Shown here: in pieces, positions 7,545 to 17,562 of the stretch
Layout: every line of letters begins with the position of its first letter
Position numbering within the stretch: the stretch's first letter is position 1
NCBI GenBank assembly: GCA_028871475.1
Contig: JAGWMZ010000013.1
Coordinates: forward strand, 54,867 to 118,866
DNA length: 64,000 bases
From: Sphingomonadales bacterium
GTDB taxonomy: Bacteria; Pseudomonadota; Alphaproteobacteria; Sphingomonadales; Sphingomonadaceae
Direction: 5' to 3'
Notes under the pieces: generated by a model
Databases searched by the model: none
What the model saw: only the letters and a program-made list of their open reading frames with translations
What the model was told of the DNA's origin: nothing
Made by a program: the position numbers and the translations under genes

Positions 7545-9625
7545 GGGTGGGGCGGCGCGGTCGGTACGGGGGATGGGGCAGCAGCGGGCGCGGCGCCTTC
7601 GGCCAGCGGTTCCGCATCAGGGCTGGCCGCGTCGGTCTGGATGGGCTGGGGCGGCTGGGCATTGTCGGGCGGACCGGCAACGGCGGCTTCCACCGCCTGC
7701 TCGCTATTGTCCACCTGCGGCGCCGTGACGCCATATTGCGCGGCATAGGCGCGGTATTTGGCGGCCATGCGTTCCTGCGGCGTGCCACCCCATTCCTTTT
7801 CCATCGGCAGCAGCACGTCCATTGCCTTCTGCTGGTCGAAAAGCCAGGTCATGATGTCGCGCGCCACCGGGTAGGCTGCTGCCGAACTGCCGCCATGCTC
7901 CATCAGCACCGCGCAGGCGTAACGCGGGTTGTCGGACGGGGCAAAGCAGATGAAATGGCCATGGTCGCGATGCTTCCATGCGCCGATCTTGCCATTGCCG
8001 CCATTCATGTTGAGGCCCACCACCTGCGCCGTACCCGTCTTGCCCGACATCTGGATGTTGGGGAAGGGCAGCCGCGCGCGGCCCGCCGAACCGCGCCCGT
8101 TCACCACTTCGAACATGCCCGAGCGGATGACATCCATATGTTCCTTGGGCACGCCCAGCGGCTCGCTCGCGCGGATCGGGGCGTTCTGCATCAGGCGCGG
8201 GAAGACGATGTTGCCCGATGCGATGCGGCTGGCCGCCACCGCCTGCTGCAAGGGATTCACCAGCATATAGCCCTGGCCGATGGTGGCGTTCACCGTGTCA
8301 TAGACGGCCCAGGGCTTGTGGTATTTCTTCTCCTTCCAATCCGGGTCGGGCACCGTGCCATAGGACTGGTGGGGGAAAGGCAGGTCGAATTTCTGGCCAT
8401 AGCCCATGCGGCGCAGCATCTTGGCGATGGTGGCGCTGCCGATCTTCTGGGCGAAATAATAGAAATAGACATCGCAGGACTGGTAGATGCCCTTCCACAT
8501 GTTGGTTTGCCCGTGGCCATGGTGCTGCCAGCAGTGGAAGACGCGGTTGCCCACGCGCAGCCCGCCGGTGCAATTGACCGATTCGTTCGGGTCCAGCCCC
8601 GCTTCCAGAAAGGAAAGGGCGACCGTTGGTTTCACTGTCGATCCGGGCGGGAACAGGCCATGCAGGATCTTGTTGCGCAGTGGCACATGGTCGTCATCGG
8701 CCAGCATCTTCCATTCCAGCCGCCCCACACCATCGGTAAAGCTGTTGGGGTCGAAGCTGGGCATGGAGACGAAGGCGAGAATGTCGCCATTGTGGATGTC
8801 CATGACCACGCAGGCGCCGCTGTCGGTGCCGATGCGCCGCGCGGCATATTCCTGAAGCCCGGCATTGATGGTCAGATGGATCGGCTTGCCCGGAATGTCC
8901 TCGCGGGTGTCGAGATCGCGCACGATCTTGCCGCCCGCCGTCACTTCCGAGCGGCGCGCGCCCGGCACGCCGCGCAATTCCGCGTCAAAGCGCTTTTCCA
9001 GCCCGTCCTTGCCGATCTTGAAGCCCGGCGTGATGAGCAGGGGATTGTGCTCCTTGGCATAATCCTCGGCATTGGCCGCGCCGACATAGCCGACCAGATG
9101 GCCCACACAGGGGCCGCTGGGGTAAAAGCGCGAAAAGCCGCGCTGGGGCACGACGCCAGGCAGGTCGGGCTGGCGCACCGAAACGGCGGCATAGAGATCG
9201 GCCGAAAGATGCTCGCCCGCCGCCACCGGCTGAAAGCCGCGCGCCTTGTCCAGCTTGTCCTTGATGTCCTGCATGTCGATGGGGGAAAGTTGCAGGATCT
9301 CGCCCAGTTCGGCCAGCGTCTTGTCCTTGTCGATCAGCCGGTCGGGGATGATGTCGACGCGGAAATCGGCGCGGTTGCTGGCAATGGGCTGGCCGCTGCG
9401 GTCGAGAATCCAGCCACGGCGTGGCGGGATGAGCGACAGGTTCACCCGGTTGCTCTCGCTCATCAGCTTGTAATGCTCGTTCTCGAAGAGCGCGAGATAG
9501 CCCATGCGCGTGGCCAGCGCCACGCCGACCGCGCCCTGCAAAGTGCCCAGAATGATGCTGCGCCGGTCGAAGGAATTTTGCAGCATGCCCGGCGTGATGG
9601 GCTTTGGCGTGGTGCGACGCGCCAT
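7541..9625 (-). CDS. mrdA: Penicillin-binding protein 2 (PG transpeptidase)
   Basis: 694 residues. One N-terminal membrane segment is followed by the PBP dimerisation domain (RRGWILDRSGQPIASN) and the transpeptidase domain. Active-site motifs are STVK (FPPGSTVKPTV, nucleophile serine), SCD (YQSCDVYFYY) and KTG (MSGKTGTAQ). It cross-links peptidoglycan during elongation together with RodA. An alanine/proline-rich tail of about 60 residues extends past the catalytic domain. It overlaps mreD by one base and rodA by four, so the operon is tightly coupled. Confidence 0.97.
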   Translation of the reverse strand: MARRTTPKPITPGMLQNSFDRRSIILGTLQGAVGVALATRMGYLALFENEHYKLMSESNRVNLSLIPPRRGWILDRSGQPIASNRADFRVDIIPDRLIDKDKTLAELGEILQLSPIDMQDIKDKLDKARGFQPVAAGEHLSADLYAAVSVRQPDLPGVVPQRGFSRFYPSGPCVGHLVGYVGAANAEDYAKEHNPLLITPGFKIGKDGLEKRFDAELRGVPGARRSEVTAGGKIVRDLDTREDIPGKPIHLTINAGLQEYAARRIGTDSGACVVMDIHNGDILAFVSMPSFDPNSFTDGVGRLEWKMLADDDHVPLRNKILHGLFPPGSTVKPTVALSFLEAGLDPNESVNCTGGLRVGNRVFHCWQHHGHGQTNMWKGIYQSCDVYFYYFAQKIGSATIAKMLRRMGYGQKFDLPFPHQSYGTVPDPDWKEKKYHKPWAVYDTVNATIGQGYMLVNPLQQAVAASRIASGNIVFPRLMQNAPIRASEPLGVPKEHMDVIRSGMFEVVNGRGSAGRARLPFPNIQMSGKTGTAQVVGLNMNGGNGKIGAWKHRDHGHFICFAPSDNPRYACAVLMEHGGSSAAAYPVARDIMTWLFDQQKAMDVLLPMEKEWGGTPQERMAAKYRAYAAQYGVTAPQVDNSEQAVEAAVAGPPDNAQPPQPIQTDAASPDAEPLAEGAAPAAAPSPVPTAPPHP

Positions 9626-10179
9626 TATGCGACGTTCCGGAAACGTTTGAGCCGCCAGCGGTCAAGCGTGGCGACCATGCGCCCCACCAGCGGATAGACC
9701 AGCGCGGAGAGCACCATCTGCGGCACGGTGACGATCACCGGCGTATGGCCGCCCGCCGCATTGGCAAGGCCGGCATCGGCAAGGATGTAGAGCGCGATCA
9801 TGCCGGCGGCCACGACCCATTCGGTCAGGAAATTGCGCCAGGGAAAGCGCGCCTCGATCACGTCGAGCGCCAGCATGGTGACGGACCACAGAAAGATCGC
9901 GCTGCCCATCGGCTGGCCGCTGACCATGTCGTCGAACAGGCCCAGCACCGCGCCTGCCCACACCGGCAGCAGGCCGGGGTGAAGCTGACGCCAGGCCAGC
10001 AGCATGAGATAGCCAAAGGGCGGCATCAGCGGCGCCGAGGCGATGAGCGGCCAGAGCGGCACAAAGCTGGCGAGCACGATGGCCAGCCATGGCGTCAAAT
10101 AGGCCACGAAGGGCGACGGCGCGGAAAAACGCCGGGCCACCGGCTTTGCGGCCTCCAGGATAAGGCGCTGGGCGTTCAT
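9625..10179 (-). CDS. mreD: Rod-shape-determining membrane protein MreD
   Basis: 184 residues with about five membrane segments. MreD is identified by position between mreC and mrdA and by family-like stretches such as WAGAVLGLFDDMVSGQPMG in the middle of the protein. It links the cytoplasmic MreB filament to the periplasmic elongation machinery. Its start overlaps the end of mreC by 4 bp. The sequence is poorly conserved across bacteria, so context carries much of the weight. Confidence 0.93.
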   Translation of the reverse strand: MNAQRLILEAAKPVARRFSAPSPFVAYLTPWLAIVLASFVPLWPLIASAPLMPPFGYLMLLAWRQLHPGLLPVWAGAVLGLFDDMVSGQPMGSAIFLWSVTMLALDVIEARFPWRNFLTEWVVAAGMIALYILADAGLANAAGGHTPVIVTVPQMVLSALVYPLVGRMVATLDRWRLKRFRNVA

Positions 10180-11156
10180 GGGTGGGCGGGTTTGTCGCTG
10201 GCGGCGGAGGGAGCTTTGTTGCCGGCTTTCGCTTTGCTGCCCTTGGCGGGTTTGGGCTTGCGCGGCGGGGGCGGTGGCACGTCCGGGGCAGGCGGCGGCA
10301 GGGTGGGGTCAGCGGTCGGCTCCCAACTGGGCTGGACGGTGACGATCTCGCTGGCCGCCGGATCGCTCAGCGGCCGGGCGATGGCGCCATCATGGGTAAG
10401 GGCCTGCACCATGGCCATCGGCGTGCCGGGCCAATAGAGCCCGCCAGCGCCCGAGGTGACGAACACATCGCCGACCTTGAGTGGATTGAGCCCGAGCGAG
10501 AGCAGGCGCACCTGCAATGTGCCATCGCCCCTGCCGTTGATGAAGGCGGGCGTCCCATCGCTGGCGCGGCGCACGGGCACGGTGCTTTCGGTGTCGGTGA
10601 CGAGCAGGATGCGCGCGGCGCCATGCCCAACTTCCAGCACGCGGCCGACCAGCCCCTGTGGCGTGCGCACCGGCATGCCGGGCGCCACACCTTGGGCGCT
10701 GCCCGCCGAAATGGTGGCGTAGCGACGGGTGGAGGAGGCGCTCGAGCCGATCAGCCAGGCGCTGGCGACGGGGGTGGGTTCGCTGCCGGCGAGTTGCAGC
10801 GCCGCCTTCAGGCGACGGTTTTCATCCTGCACCGCCTGCATTTCCACCGCGCGGGCGCGGGCCAGTTCCACTTCGCGCCTGAGCTTGGCATTTTGCGCGC
10901 CCGAGACGAAAAAGCCGCTTGCCACATCCACCACGTTGCCGGCGCCCGCGCGCGCCTGCGCGCCGACCCGCGCGGCAGGCGCCTGCACATCGGCCGCCGC
11001 ATCATGCAGCCAGCCGAAAGAGACATGACCAAGCACCGAACTCGCCAGAAGGGCACCGCCGCCCAGCACGCCGAGAACCCCGACGACGTAAGCGGCAAAC
11101 GTACTGTATTGCGCCCTGCGAGAATAGCCGGTGCGCCGGTTGACTGGCGGCGCCAT
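10176..11156 (-). CDS. mreC: Rod-shape-determining protein MreC
   Basis: 326 residues. A short cytoplasmic tail and one membrane segment (about residues 20-45) are followed by a coiled coil (NAKLRREVELARARAVEMQ) and the paired beta-barrel MreC domain (GLVGRVLEVGHGAARILLVTD; GTLQVRLL). The C-terminal 50 residues are a proline/lysine/alanine-rich tail. MreC scaffolds PBP2 and RodA in the periplasm. It lies 154 bp downstream of mreB with a hairpin between. Confidence 0.96.
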   Translation of the reverse strand: MAPPVNRRTGYSRRAQYSTFAAYVVGVLGVLGGGALLASSVLGHVSFGWLHDAAADVQAPAARVGAQARAGAGNVVDVASGFFVSGAQNAKLRREVELARARAVEMQAVQDENRRLKAALQLAGSEPTPVASAWLIGSSASSTRRYATISAGSAQGVAPGMPVRTPQGLVGRVLEVGHGAARILLVTDTESTVPVRRASDGTPAFINGRGDGTLQVRLLSLGLNPLKVGDVFVTSGAGGLYWPGTPMAMVQALTHDGAIARPLSDPAASEIVTVQPSWEPTADPTLPPPAPDVPPPPPRKPKPAKGSKAKAGNKAPSAASDKPAHP

Positions 11157-11283
11157 GCCTGATCCGATTCCTTGTCCAGCGGCCCGGCCACCTTGTCGGC
11201 GCCGGGCAGGTCACACCCAATAAGCTTTGCGGGCACCCGGATCACGCCGGGCGCTATCCGCCTTTTTTGCATGCTGCCTGATG

Positions 11284-11305
11284 GCCCTCGCCTGAACGCG
11301 AGGGC
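11284..11305 (-). terminator. mreB-mreC intergenic hairpin
   Basis: GCCCTCGC, a six-base loop and GCGAGGGC give a perfect 8-bp GC stem directly after mreB. No T-run follows on the minus strand, so it is more likely a 3' stabiliser or partial attenuator that sets mreB above mreC-D than a full terminator. Confidence 0.45.
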
Positions 11306-11310
11306 GACAA

Positions 11311-12558
<1,248 letters not shown>

Positions 12559-12639
12559 TCAATCGCGGGCCAAGAAGAGGGTGGAAAGAAGGGTGCGCGG
12601 CAGGTGAAGGCTGCCTGCCTTTGCGCTATGGCATGGCCC

Positions 12640-14469
12640 ATGCCCATCATTCGCCGCCTGCCCGATACGCTGATCAACCGCATTGCCGCTGGTGAGGTGG
12701 TGGAGCGCCCCGCCTCGGCCCTGAAGGAACTGGTGGAAAACGCCATCGACGCCGGATCGAGCCAGATCACCGTGCGCCTGACGCAGGGCGGGCTCGATGG
12801 CATCGAAGTGACCGACGATGGCTGCGCGATGGACCCCGAGCAGATGGCGCTGGCGCTGGAACGCCATGCCACCTCCAAACTGCCCGATGAGGCGATCGAG
12901 ATGGTCACGACTTTGGGCTTTCGCGGTGAGGCCTTGCCTTCCATCGCCTCGGTCTCGCGCTTCACGCTGGAAAGCCGGGTGCGCGGGGCTGACAGCGGCT
13001 GGCGCCGGGTGGTGGACCATGGCGCGATGGTGGAAGAAGGCCCTGCCGCCCTGCCGCCGGGTACGCGCATTCGGGTTGAGGATCTGTTTGGCAAGATCCC
13101 GGCGCGGCGCAAGTTTCTGCGCAGCCCCCGCAGCGAATATGCCGCCTGCCTTGATGTCGTGCGGCGTCTGGCCATGGCCCGGCCTGATGTCGGCTTTACC
13201 ATGGAGCATGACGGGCGGCGCGTGCTGGCCGTGCAGCCGGGTGAGACGGCGCCCCAGCGCGTGGCCCGCATCGTGGCGCGCGAACTGGCGCAGGACGGGG
13301 TGGTGATCGACCAGGAGCGGGGGCAGGCGACGCTGACGGGCGTGGCTGGCCTGCCCACCTTCAACCGCGGCGTGGCCGATCATCAATATCTTTTCGTCAA
13401 TGGCCGCCCGGTGCGCGACAAGCTGCTGATCGGCGCCGTGCGCGGTGCCTATGCCGACATGCTGGCGCGTGACCGTCATGCGGTGCTGGCGCTGTTCCTC
13501 GACCTGCCGCCCGAGGATGTCGATGTGAACGTCCACCCGGCCAAGACCGAGGTGCGCTTCCGCGATCCTGCCTTCGTGCGCGGCTTTATCGTCACGGGGC
13601 TGCGTCATGCGCTGGAAGGGGCCGGGCAGAAATCGGCCCAGACGCCGGCCGCTCCGGCCATGGCAGCGTGGCGGGCCGAACCGATCGCGCCGGTGCAGCC
13701 AGCACTGGCCAGCCTGTTCGCGCGGCAATATGCGCCCACGCCATCGCCGTCTTACGCGCCCAATCGGGTGAGCGAGGCTGGCGCGGCCTGGCGTGGCTAT
13801 GAGGCCGAGGTCATGGCTCCTTCTGCCCAGGCCCTGCCGCAGGGCCGCGCCGAAATGGCCGAGGCGTCAGCGCCCGAGGCGGCTGAGCATCCTCTCGGCG
13901 TGGCGCGCGGGCAAGTGGCGGGCACCTATATCATTGCCGAGGCAAGCGATGGTCTGGTGATCGTCGACCAGCATGCCGCCCATGAGCGCATCGTGCTGGA
14001 ACGGCTGCGCGCGGCAGGCGCGGGCGACAAGGTGGCGGCGGCGCAGGCGCTACTCATCCCCGAGGTGGTCGAGCTGGAAGAGGTCGATTGCGACCGGCTG
14101 GAGGATGCCGCGCCCACCCTGACCGAAATTGGCCTTGCGCTGGAGCGGTTTGGCCCTACCGCCATGCTGGTGCGCAGCGTGCCGGCGGCCCTTGGCAAGG
14201 GCGATGTGCAGGCGCTGGTGCGCGATGTGGCGGATGATCTGGCCGCCAATGGCGCCGCGCTGCTGCTGGGCGAGCGGCTCGACCTGGTGCTCGCCACCAT
14301 GGCCTGCCATGGCAGCGTGCGGGCCGGGCGGACGCTGAATGTGGCCGAGATGAACGCTCTGCTGCGCGAGATGGAAGTGACGCCAAGGTCAGGCCAATGC
14401 AACCACGGCAGGCCGACCTGGGTGAAACTGGCCCATGGCGATATCGAGAAATTGTTCGGGCGGAAGTGA
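12640..14469 (+). CDS. mutL: DNA mismatch repair protein MutL
   Basis: 609 residues from the ATG giving MPIIRRLPDTL; an in-frame ATG at 12628 is an alternative. The GHKL ATPase domain shows RIAAGEVVERPASALKE, NAIDAGS, DDGCAMD and GFRGEALPSI. The C-terminal domain has the metal-binding nicking motif DQHAAHERIVLE plus ACHGSVRAG and CNHGRPT, so this is a MutL with endonuclease activity, as expected where MutH is absent. It couples MutS mismatch recognition to strand incision. It ends one base before the convergent MaoC-like gene. Confidence 0.97.
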   Translation: MPIIRRLPDTLINRIAAGEVVERPASALKELVENAIDAGSSQITVRLTQGGLDGIEVTDDGCAMDPEQMALALERHATSKLPDEAIEMVTTLGFRGEALPSIASVSRFTLESRVRGADSGWRRVVDHGAMVEEGPAALPPGTRIRVEDLFGKIPARRKFLRSPRSEYAACLDVVRRLAMARPDVGFTMEHDGRRVLAVQPGETAPQRVARIVARELAQDGVVIDQERGQATLTGVAGLPTFNRGVADHQYLFVNGRPVRDKLLIGAVRGAYADMLARDRHAVLALFLDLPPEDVDVNVHPAKTEVRFRDPAFVRGFIVTGLRHALEGAGQKSAQTPAAPAMAAWRAEPIAPVQPALASLFARQYAPTPSPSYAPNRVSEAGAAWRGYEAEVMAPSAQALPQGRAEMAEASAPEAAEHPLGVARGQVAGTYIIAEASDGLVIVDQHAAHERIVLERLRAAGAGDKVAAAQALLIPEVVELEEVDCDRLEDAAPTLTEIGLALERFGPTAMLVRSVPAALGKGDVQALVRDVADDLAANGAALLLGERLDLVLATMACHGSVRAGRTLNVAEMNALLREMEVTPRSGQCNHGRPTWVKLAHGDIEKLFGRK

Positions 14470-14928
14470 TCAGGCTTCCCGCACCCGCACCAGTCCGGTG
14501 GCGGTATAGGTCATCACCACCTCGTCATGCTGGTTGCGGACGGTGAAATGCTGGTCGAGCAAGCCCATCTCGGGGCGAGACTTGCTGCGCCGCTTGGCCT
14601 TGACCTCGATTTCCATGGTCAGCGTGTCGCCGGGATAGACCGGTTTGGCCCAGCGCAACTGGTCGAGCCCCGCGCCGCCCATGCTGGCATAGCCGACATC
14701 GGCGAAATAGCGCGCCATCATCGCCATCGACATGGCGCCCGTGTGCCAGCCGCTGGCGGCGAGGCGACCGAAATGGCTCTTGGCCGCCGCCTCATCGTCC
14801 AGATGGAAGGGCTGGGGGTCATATTTGCTGGCAAAGTCGATGACCTCTTCGCGCAGCACTTCGTAACGGCCGAAACGATCGACGCGGCCGATCTCGATAT
14901 CCTCGAAGAAAACCCCTTCAGCCATCAC
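14470..14928 (-). CDS. MaoC-like hotdog dehydratase
   Basis: 152 residues with a single hotdog fold. The R-hydratase-like catalytic stretch is DPQPFHLDDEAAAKSHFGRLAASGWHT split in two: Asp and His of DPQPFHLD and the downstream S/GW. MaoC enzymes hydrate 2-enoyl-CoA or act on related thioesters; the substrate cannot be read here. Two ATGs are adjacent at the start (14928 and 14925). It is followed by ychF after 11 bp in reverse order, so it probably follows other genes only loosely. Confidence 0.88.
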   Translation of the reverse strand: MMAEGVFFEDIEIGRVDRFGRYEVLREEVIDFASKYDPQPFHLDDEAAAKSHFGRLAASGWHTGAMSMAMMARYFADVGYASMGGAGLDQLRWAKPVYPGDTLTMEIEVKAKRRSKSRPEMGLLDQHFTVRNQHDEVVMTYTATGLVRVREA

Positions 14929-14939
14929 TGCCCCGCCTG

Positions 14940-16040
14940 TCAGACGTTGAACTTGAAGTGCAGCACGTCGCCGTCCTTCACGACATACTCCTTGCCTTCC
15001 TGGCGCAGCTTGCCCGCGTCGCGCGCGCCGCTTTCGCCGCCCAGCGTGACGTAATCGTCATAGGCGATGGTCTCGGCGCGGATGAAGCCGCGCTCGAAGT
15101 CGGAGTGGATGGCGCCGGCGGCCTGCGGGGCCTTGGAACCCTTGTTCACCGTCCAGGCGCGGGCTTCCTTGGGGCCCACGGTGAAGAAGGTGAGCAGGCC
15201 GAGCAGATCATAGCCAGCGCGGATGATGCGGGCGAGGCCGGTTTCGGCCAGCCCCAGTTCGGAGAGGAATTCGGCGCGTTCTTCCGTGTCCATGCCCACC
15301 AGATCGGCCTCGATGGCGGCTGAAACGATGACGGCGGTGGCGCCTTCGGCCTTGGCCTTGGCAAAGACCTTCTCGGAGAAGGCATTGCCGGTGGCCGCGC
15401 TTTCTTCTTCCACGTTACAGACATAGAGCACCGGCTTGGCGGTCAGCAGTTGTGCCTGCGCGAAGACGCGGGCCTCATCCTCATCCTTGGGCTCGGTGAG
15501 GCGGGCGGGCTTGCCTTCGCGCAGCAGCTCCAGAGCCTGACCCAGCACCGAGGCGGTGATCTTGGCTTCCTTGTCGCCCTGCTGCGCCTTCTTGGCGGCG
15601 GCAGGAACACGCTTTTCCAGCGATTCGAGGTCCGAGAGCATCAGCTCGACTTCCACCGTCTCAGCGTCGGAAATCGGATCGACGCGGTTGTCGACATGCT
15701 GGATGTCATCGTTCTCGAAACAGCGCAGCACATGGACGATGGCATCCGTCTCGCGGATGTTGCCCAGGAACTGGTTGCCCAGACCTTCACCCTTCGACGC
15801 GCCGCGCACCAGCCCTGCAATGTCCACGAAGGAGAGCTGCGTCGGGATGATCTTCTGGCTGCCAGCGATCTCGGCCAATTTGTCGAGACGCGGATCGGGC
15901 ACGCCCACCTGGCCCACATTGGGCTCGATGGTGCAGAAGGGATAGTTGGCGGCCTGCGCGGCCTGCGTCTCGGTCAGCGCGTTGAACAGGGTGGATTTGC
16001 CGACATTGGGCAGGCCCACGATACCGCATTTGAAACCCAT
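14940..16040 (-). CDS. ychF: Ribosome-binding Obg-family ATPase YchF
   Basis: 366 residues, normal length. The P-loop is GLPNVGKST at residues 8-16; the switch region has VDIAGLVRGASKGEGLGNQF; the G4 position reads NVEE (NxxE) rather than NKxD, which gives ATP preference in this family. A coiled-coil insert (ESLEKRVPAAAKKAQ) and the C-terminal TGS domain (AGAIHSDFERGFIRAE, KDGDVLHFKFNV) follow. YchF binds the ribosome and responds to oxidative stress in other bacteria. It shares one base with the upstream GNAT gene. Confidence 0.97.
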   Translation of the reverse strand: MGFKCGIVGLPNVGKSTLFNALTETQAAQAANYPFCTIEPNVGQVGVPDPRLDKLAEIAGSQKIIPTQLSFVDIAGLVRGASKGEGLGNQFLGNIRETDAIVHVLRCFENDDIQHVDNRVDPISDAETVEVELMLSDLESLEKRVPAAAKKAQQGDKEAKITASVLGQALELLREGKPARLTEPKDEDEARVFAQAQLLTAKPVLYVCNVEEESAATGNAFSEKVFAKAKAEGATAVIVSAAIEADLVGMDTEERAEFLSELGLAETGLARIIRAGYDLLGLLTFFTVGPKEARAWTVNKGSKAPQAAGAIHSDFERGFIRAETIAYDDYVTLGGESGARDAGKLRQEGKEYVVKDGDVLHFKFNV

Positions 16041-16471
16041 TAGTCGTCCTTCCTTAGCCAGCGGGCGTAAACCGCCACAGCCTGCTTGTCCCAGCCGAGA
16101 TGGTCATACATCCCGGCGGCCTCGTTTCCTTCGCGCACCATCAGCTCCACCTTGGGGCAGCCGAGGGCGGCGAGCCAATTCTCTGCCTCACGCAGCAACC
16201 GCGCCGCGATGCCTTGCCCGCGCGCCCGAGGCAAGGTGGCAAGGTAATAAATCCACCCGCGATGCCCCTCGAAACCGGCCATCACCGTGCCGACCAGTTG
16301 CTCGCCCTGATGTGCCAGCCAGATGGTGCTGGTGGGGTTGCCCAGCGCAAGCGCAATATCGGCGGCCGGGTCGTTCCACGGGCGCGTCAGGTCGCAGGCC
16401 TGCCACAGGGCGATGATCGCCGCGCTGTCGGCGTGTGTCGCCTTGCGCAGGGATAGGCCGGTGGCCATCAC
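16040..16471 (-). CDS. GNAT-family N-acetyltransferase
   Basis: 143 residues. The acetyl-CoA site is LATLPRARGQGIAARLL, the R/Q-x-x-G-x-G/A motif. The end (VREGNEAAGMYDHLGWDKQAVAVYARWL) matches the YpeA-type group. The acceptor is unknown. The gene overlaps pth by 4 bp and touches ychF by 1 bp, so pth-GNAT-ychF probably form one operon. Confidence 0.9.
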   Translation of the reverse strand: MMATGLSLRKATHADSAAIIALWQACDLTRPWNDPAADIALALGNPTSTIWLAHQGEQLVGTVMAGFEGHRGWIYYLATLPRARGQGIAARLLREAENWLAALGCPKVELMVREGNEAAGMYDHLGWDKQAVAVYARWLRKDD

Positions 16472-17034
16472 GCCAGCCTCAGCGCCACATCGTTCATGAA
16501 GCGCACGTCATCGCCCTTGGCCAGCCAGTCGGCTTCCGAGGCCACGGCGCCCAGCATGTCGGCCAGAGCATCCATCTCGCTCTTGGCATAATTGCCCAAC
16601 ACATAGGGGCTGACGCGGTCCTTGTGGCCGGGGTGGCCGATGCCCAGGCGCACCCGGCGGAAATCCGCGCCCAGATGCTGGTCGATCGAGCGCAGACCAT
16701 TATGCCCGGCATGGCCGCCACCGCGCTTCACCTTCACCTTCATCGGTGGCAGATCCAGCTCGTCGTGAAAGACGGTGAGTGCCGAGAGGTCCAGCTTGAA
16801 GAAGCGCATGGCCTCGGCCACGGCGCGGCCGCTCTCATTCATGAAGGTGGCGGGTTTGAGCAGGATGATGCGTTCAGCGCCAATGCGCCCGTCCTGCACC
16901 CAGCCCTGGAATTTCTTCTGCACCGGGCCAAAGCGATGCAGGTCGGCGATGACATCGCACGCCATGAAACCGACATTGTGCCGGTTCATCTTGTACTGGT
17001 CGCCCGGATTGCCCAGGCCCACCCACAGTTGCAT
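16468..17034 (-). CDS. pth: Peptidyl-tRNA hydrolase
   Basis: 188 residues. Family motifs are GLGNPGDQYKMNRHNVGFM split across residues 6-24, with the catalytic His in NRHNVG, FMNESGRAV, and VFHDELDLPPMKVKVKRGGG split around the catalytic Asp. It frees tRNA from peptidyl-tRNA released by stalled ribosomes. It is followed by the GNAT gene and preceded by the bL25 gene on the same strand, the usual rplY-pth-ychF order, with a terminator between rplY and pth. Confidence 0.97.
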   Translation of the reverse strand: MQLWVGLGNPGDQYKMNRHNVGFMACDVIADLHRFGPVQKKFQGWVQDGRIGAERIILLKPATFMNESGRAVAEAMRFFKLDLSALTVFHDELDLPPMKVKVKRGGGHAGHNGLRSIDQHLGADFRRVRLGIGHPGHKDRVSPYVLGNYAKSEMDALADMLGAVASEADWLAKGDDVRFMNDVALRLA

Positions 17035-17063
17035 GGCGTATGGTCCGTCTTGGTCAAACGAAA

Positions 17064-17097
17064 GGCGGGAAAGACGCCCGAAAGCCTCTTTCCCGCC
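17064..17097 (-). terminator. Terminator after the bL25 gene
   Basis: GGCGGGAAAGA pairs perfectly with TCTTTCCCGCC (11 bp, 12-nt loop). On the minus strand the stem is followed by TTTCGTTT, a broken T-run. It lies between rplY and pth and probably makes pth transcription partly independent. Confidence 0.7.
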
Positions 17098-17104
17098 TAT
17101 TCAT

Positions 17105-17126
17105 GACGCCCTTGCGACAGGGCGTC
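17105..17126 (-). terminator. Second hairpin just after the bL25 stop
   Basis: GACGCCC, an 8-nt loop and GGGCGTC form a 7-bp stem starting seven bases after the rplY stop codon. No T-run follows. With the stronger hairpin at 17064-17097 it makes a double 3' structure that leaves no room for a C-terminal domain of the protein. Confidence 0.4.
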
Positions 17127-17132
17127 TTCGCA

Positions 17133-17426
17133 TCAAGCGCGCAGGAAGTCCGCGTGCAGGGGGCGGTCGGTCACCGGATGGAAGGCGACGTCCTTCGGGG
17201 TCGTCTTGATGGTCTGGCCATCAACGACGATCTCGATTGCCGAGTCGAAGAACTTGCCGGTGCCCAGCTGACGCACCAGTTCCTTCTCCTCGACATGGAC
17301 GGCCAGGGGCTCGGCCCCGCCACCATAGACAACCACGGGCACACGGCCTTCACGACGCAGCACACGGCTGGCTCCCTTGCCAGTCTTCGCGCGCGTCTCG
17401 GCCGGCAGGGTCAGCGTATTGCTCAT
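17133..17426 (-). CDS. rplY: Ribosomal protein bL25, single-domain form
   Basis: 97 residues. The bL25 fold is clear: [19 protein letters not shown] at the start, [10 protein letters not shown], and [21 protein letters not shown], which contacts 5S rRNA. In most alphaproteobacteria the protein is the longer Ctc/TL5 type of about 200 residues with a second beta domain. Here it ends right after HADFLRA, followed at once by hairpins, so only the E. coli-like single domain is made. I see no remnant of the second domain downstream. Confidence 0.93.
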   Translation of the reverse strand: MSNTLTLPAETRAKTGKGASRVLRREGRVPVVVYGGGAEPLAVHVEEKELVRQLGTGKFFDSAIEIVVDGQTIKTTPKDVAFHPVTDRPLHADFLRA

Positions 17427-17562
17427 AACACTTGCCTTTCGAAATGGATTTCACACAATTTGCCCCACGCCTCCAGGGATGACCATGAGGGCAAGCGTGG
17501 GCCCTTAGCGGCCTGTGGGCCAAAAGGCAAGGGTAACGGGCAAGGGTAGGGGCAGGACGCGC

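Noticed and set aside
7547..9697. A 716-codon open frame opposite mrdA
   Set aside because: It is a by-product of GC-rich codons on the other strand. The opposing frame has full PBP2 motifs, while this one is histidine/arginine/glycine-rich with no domain.
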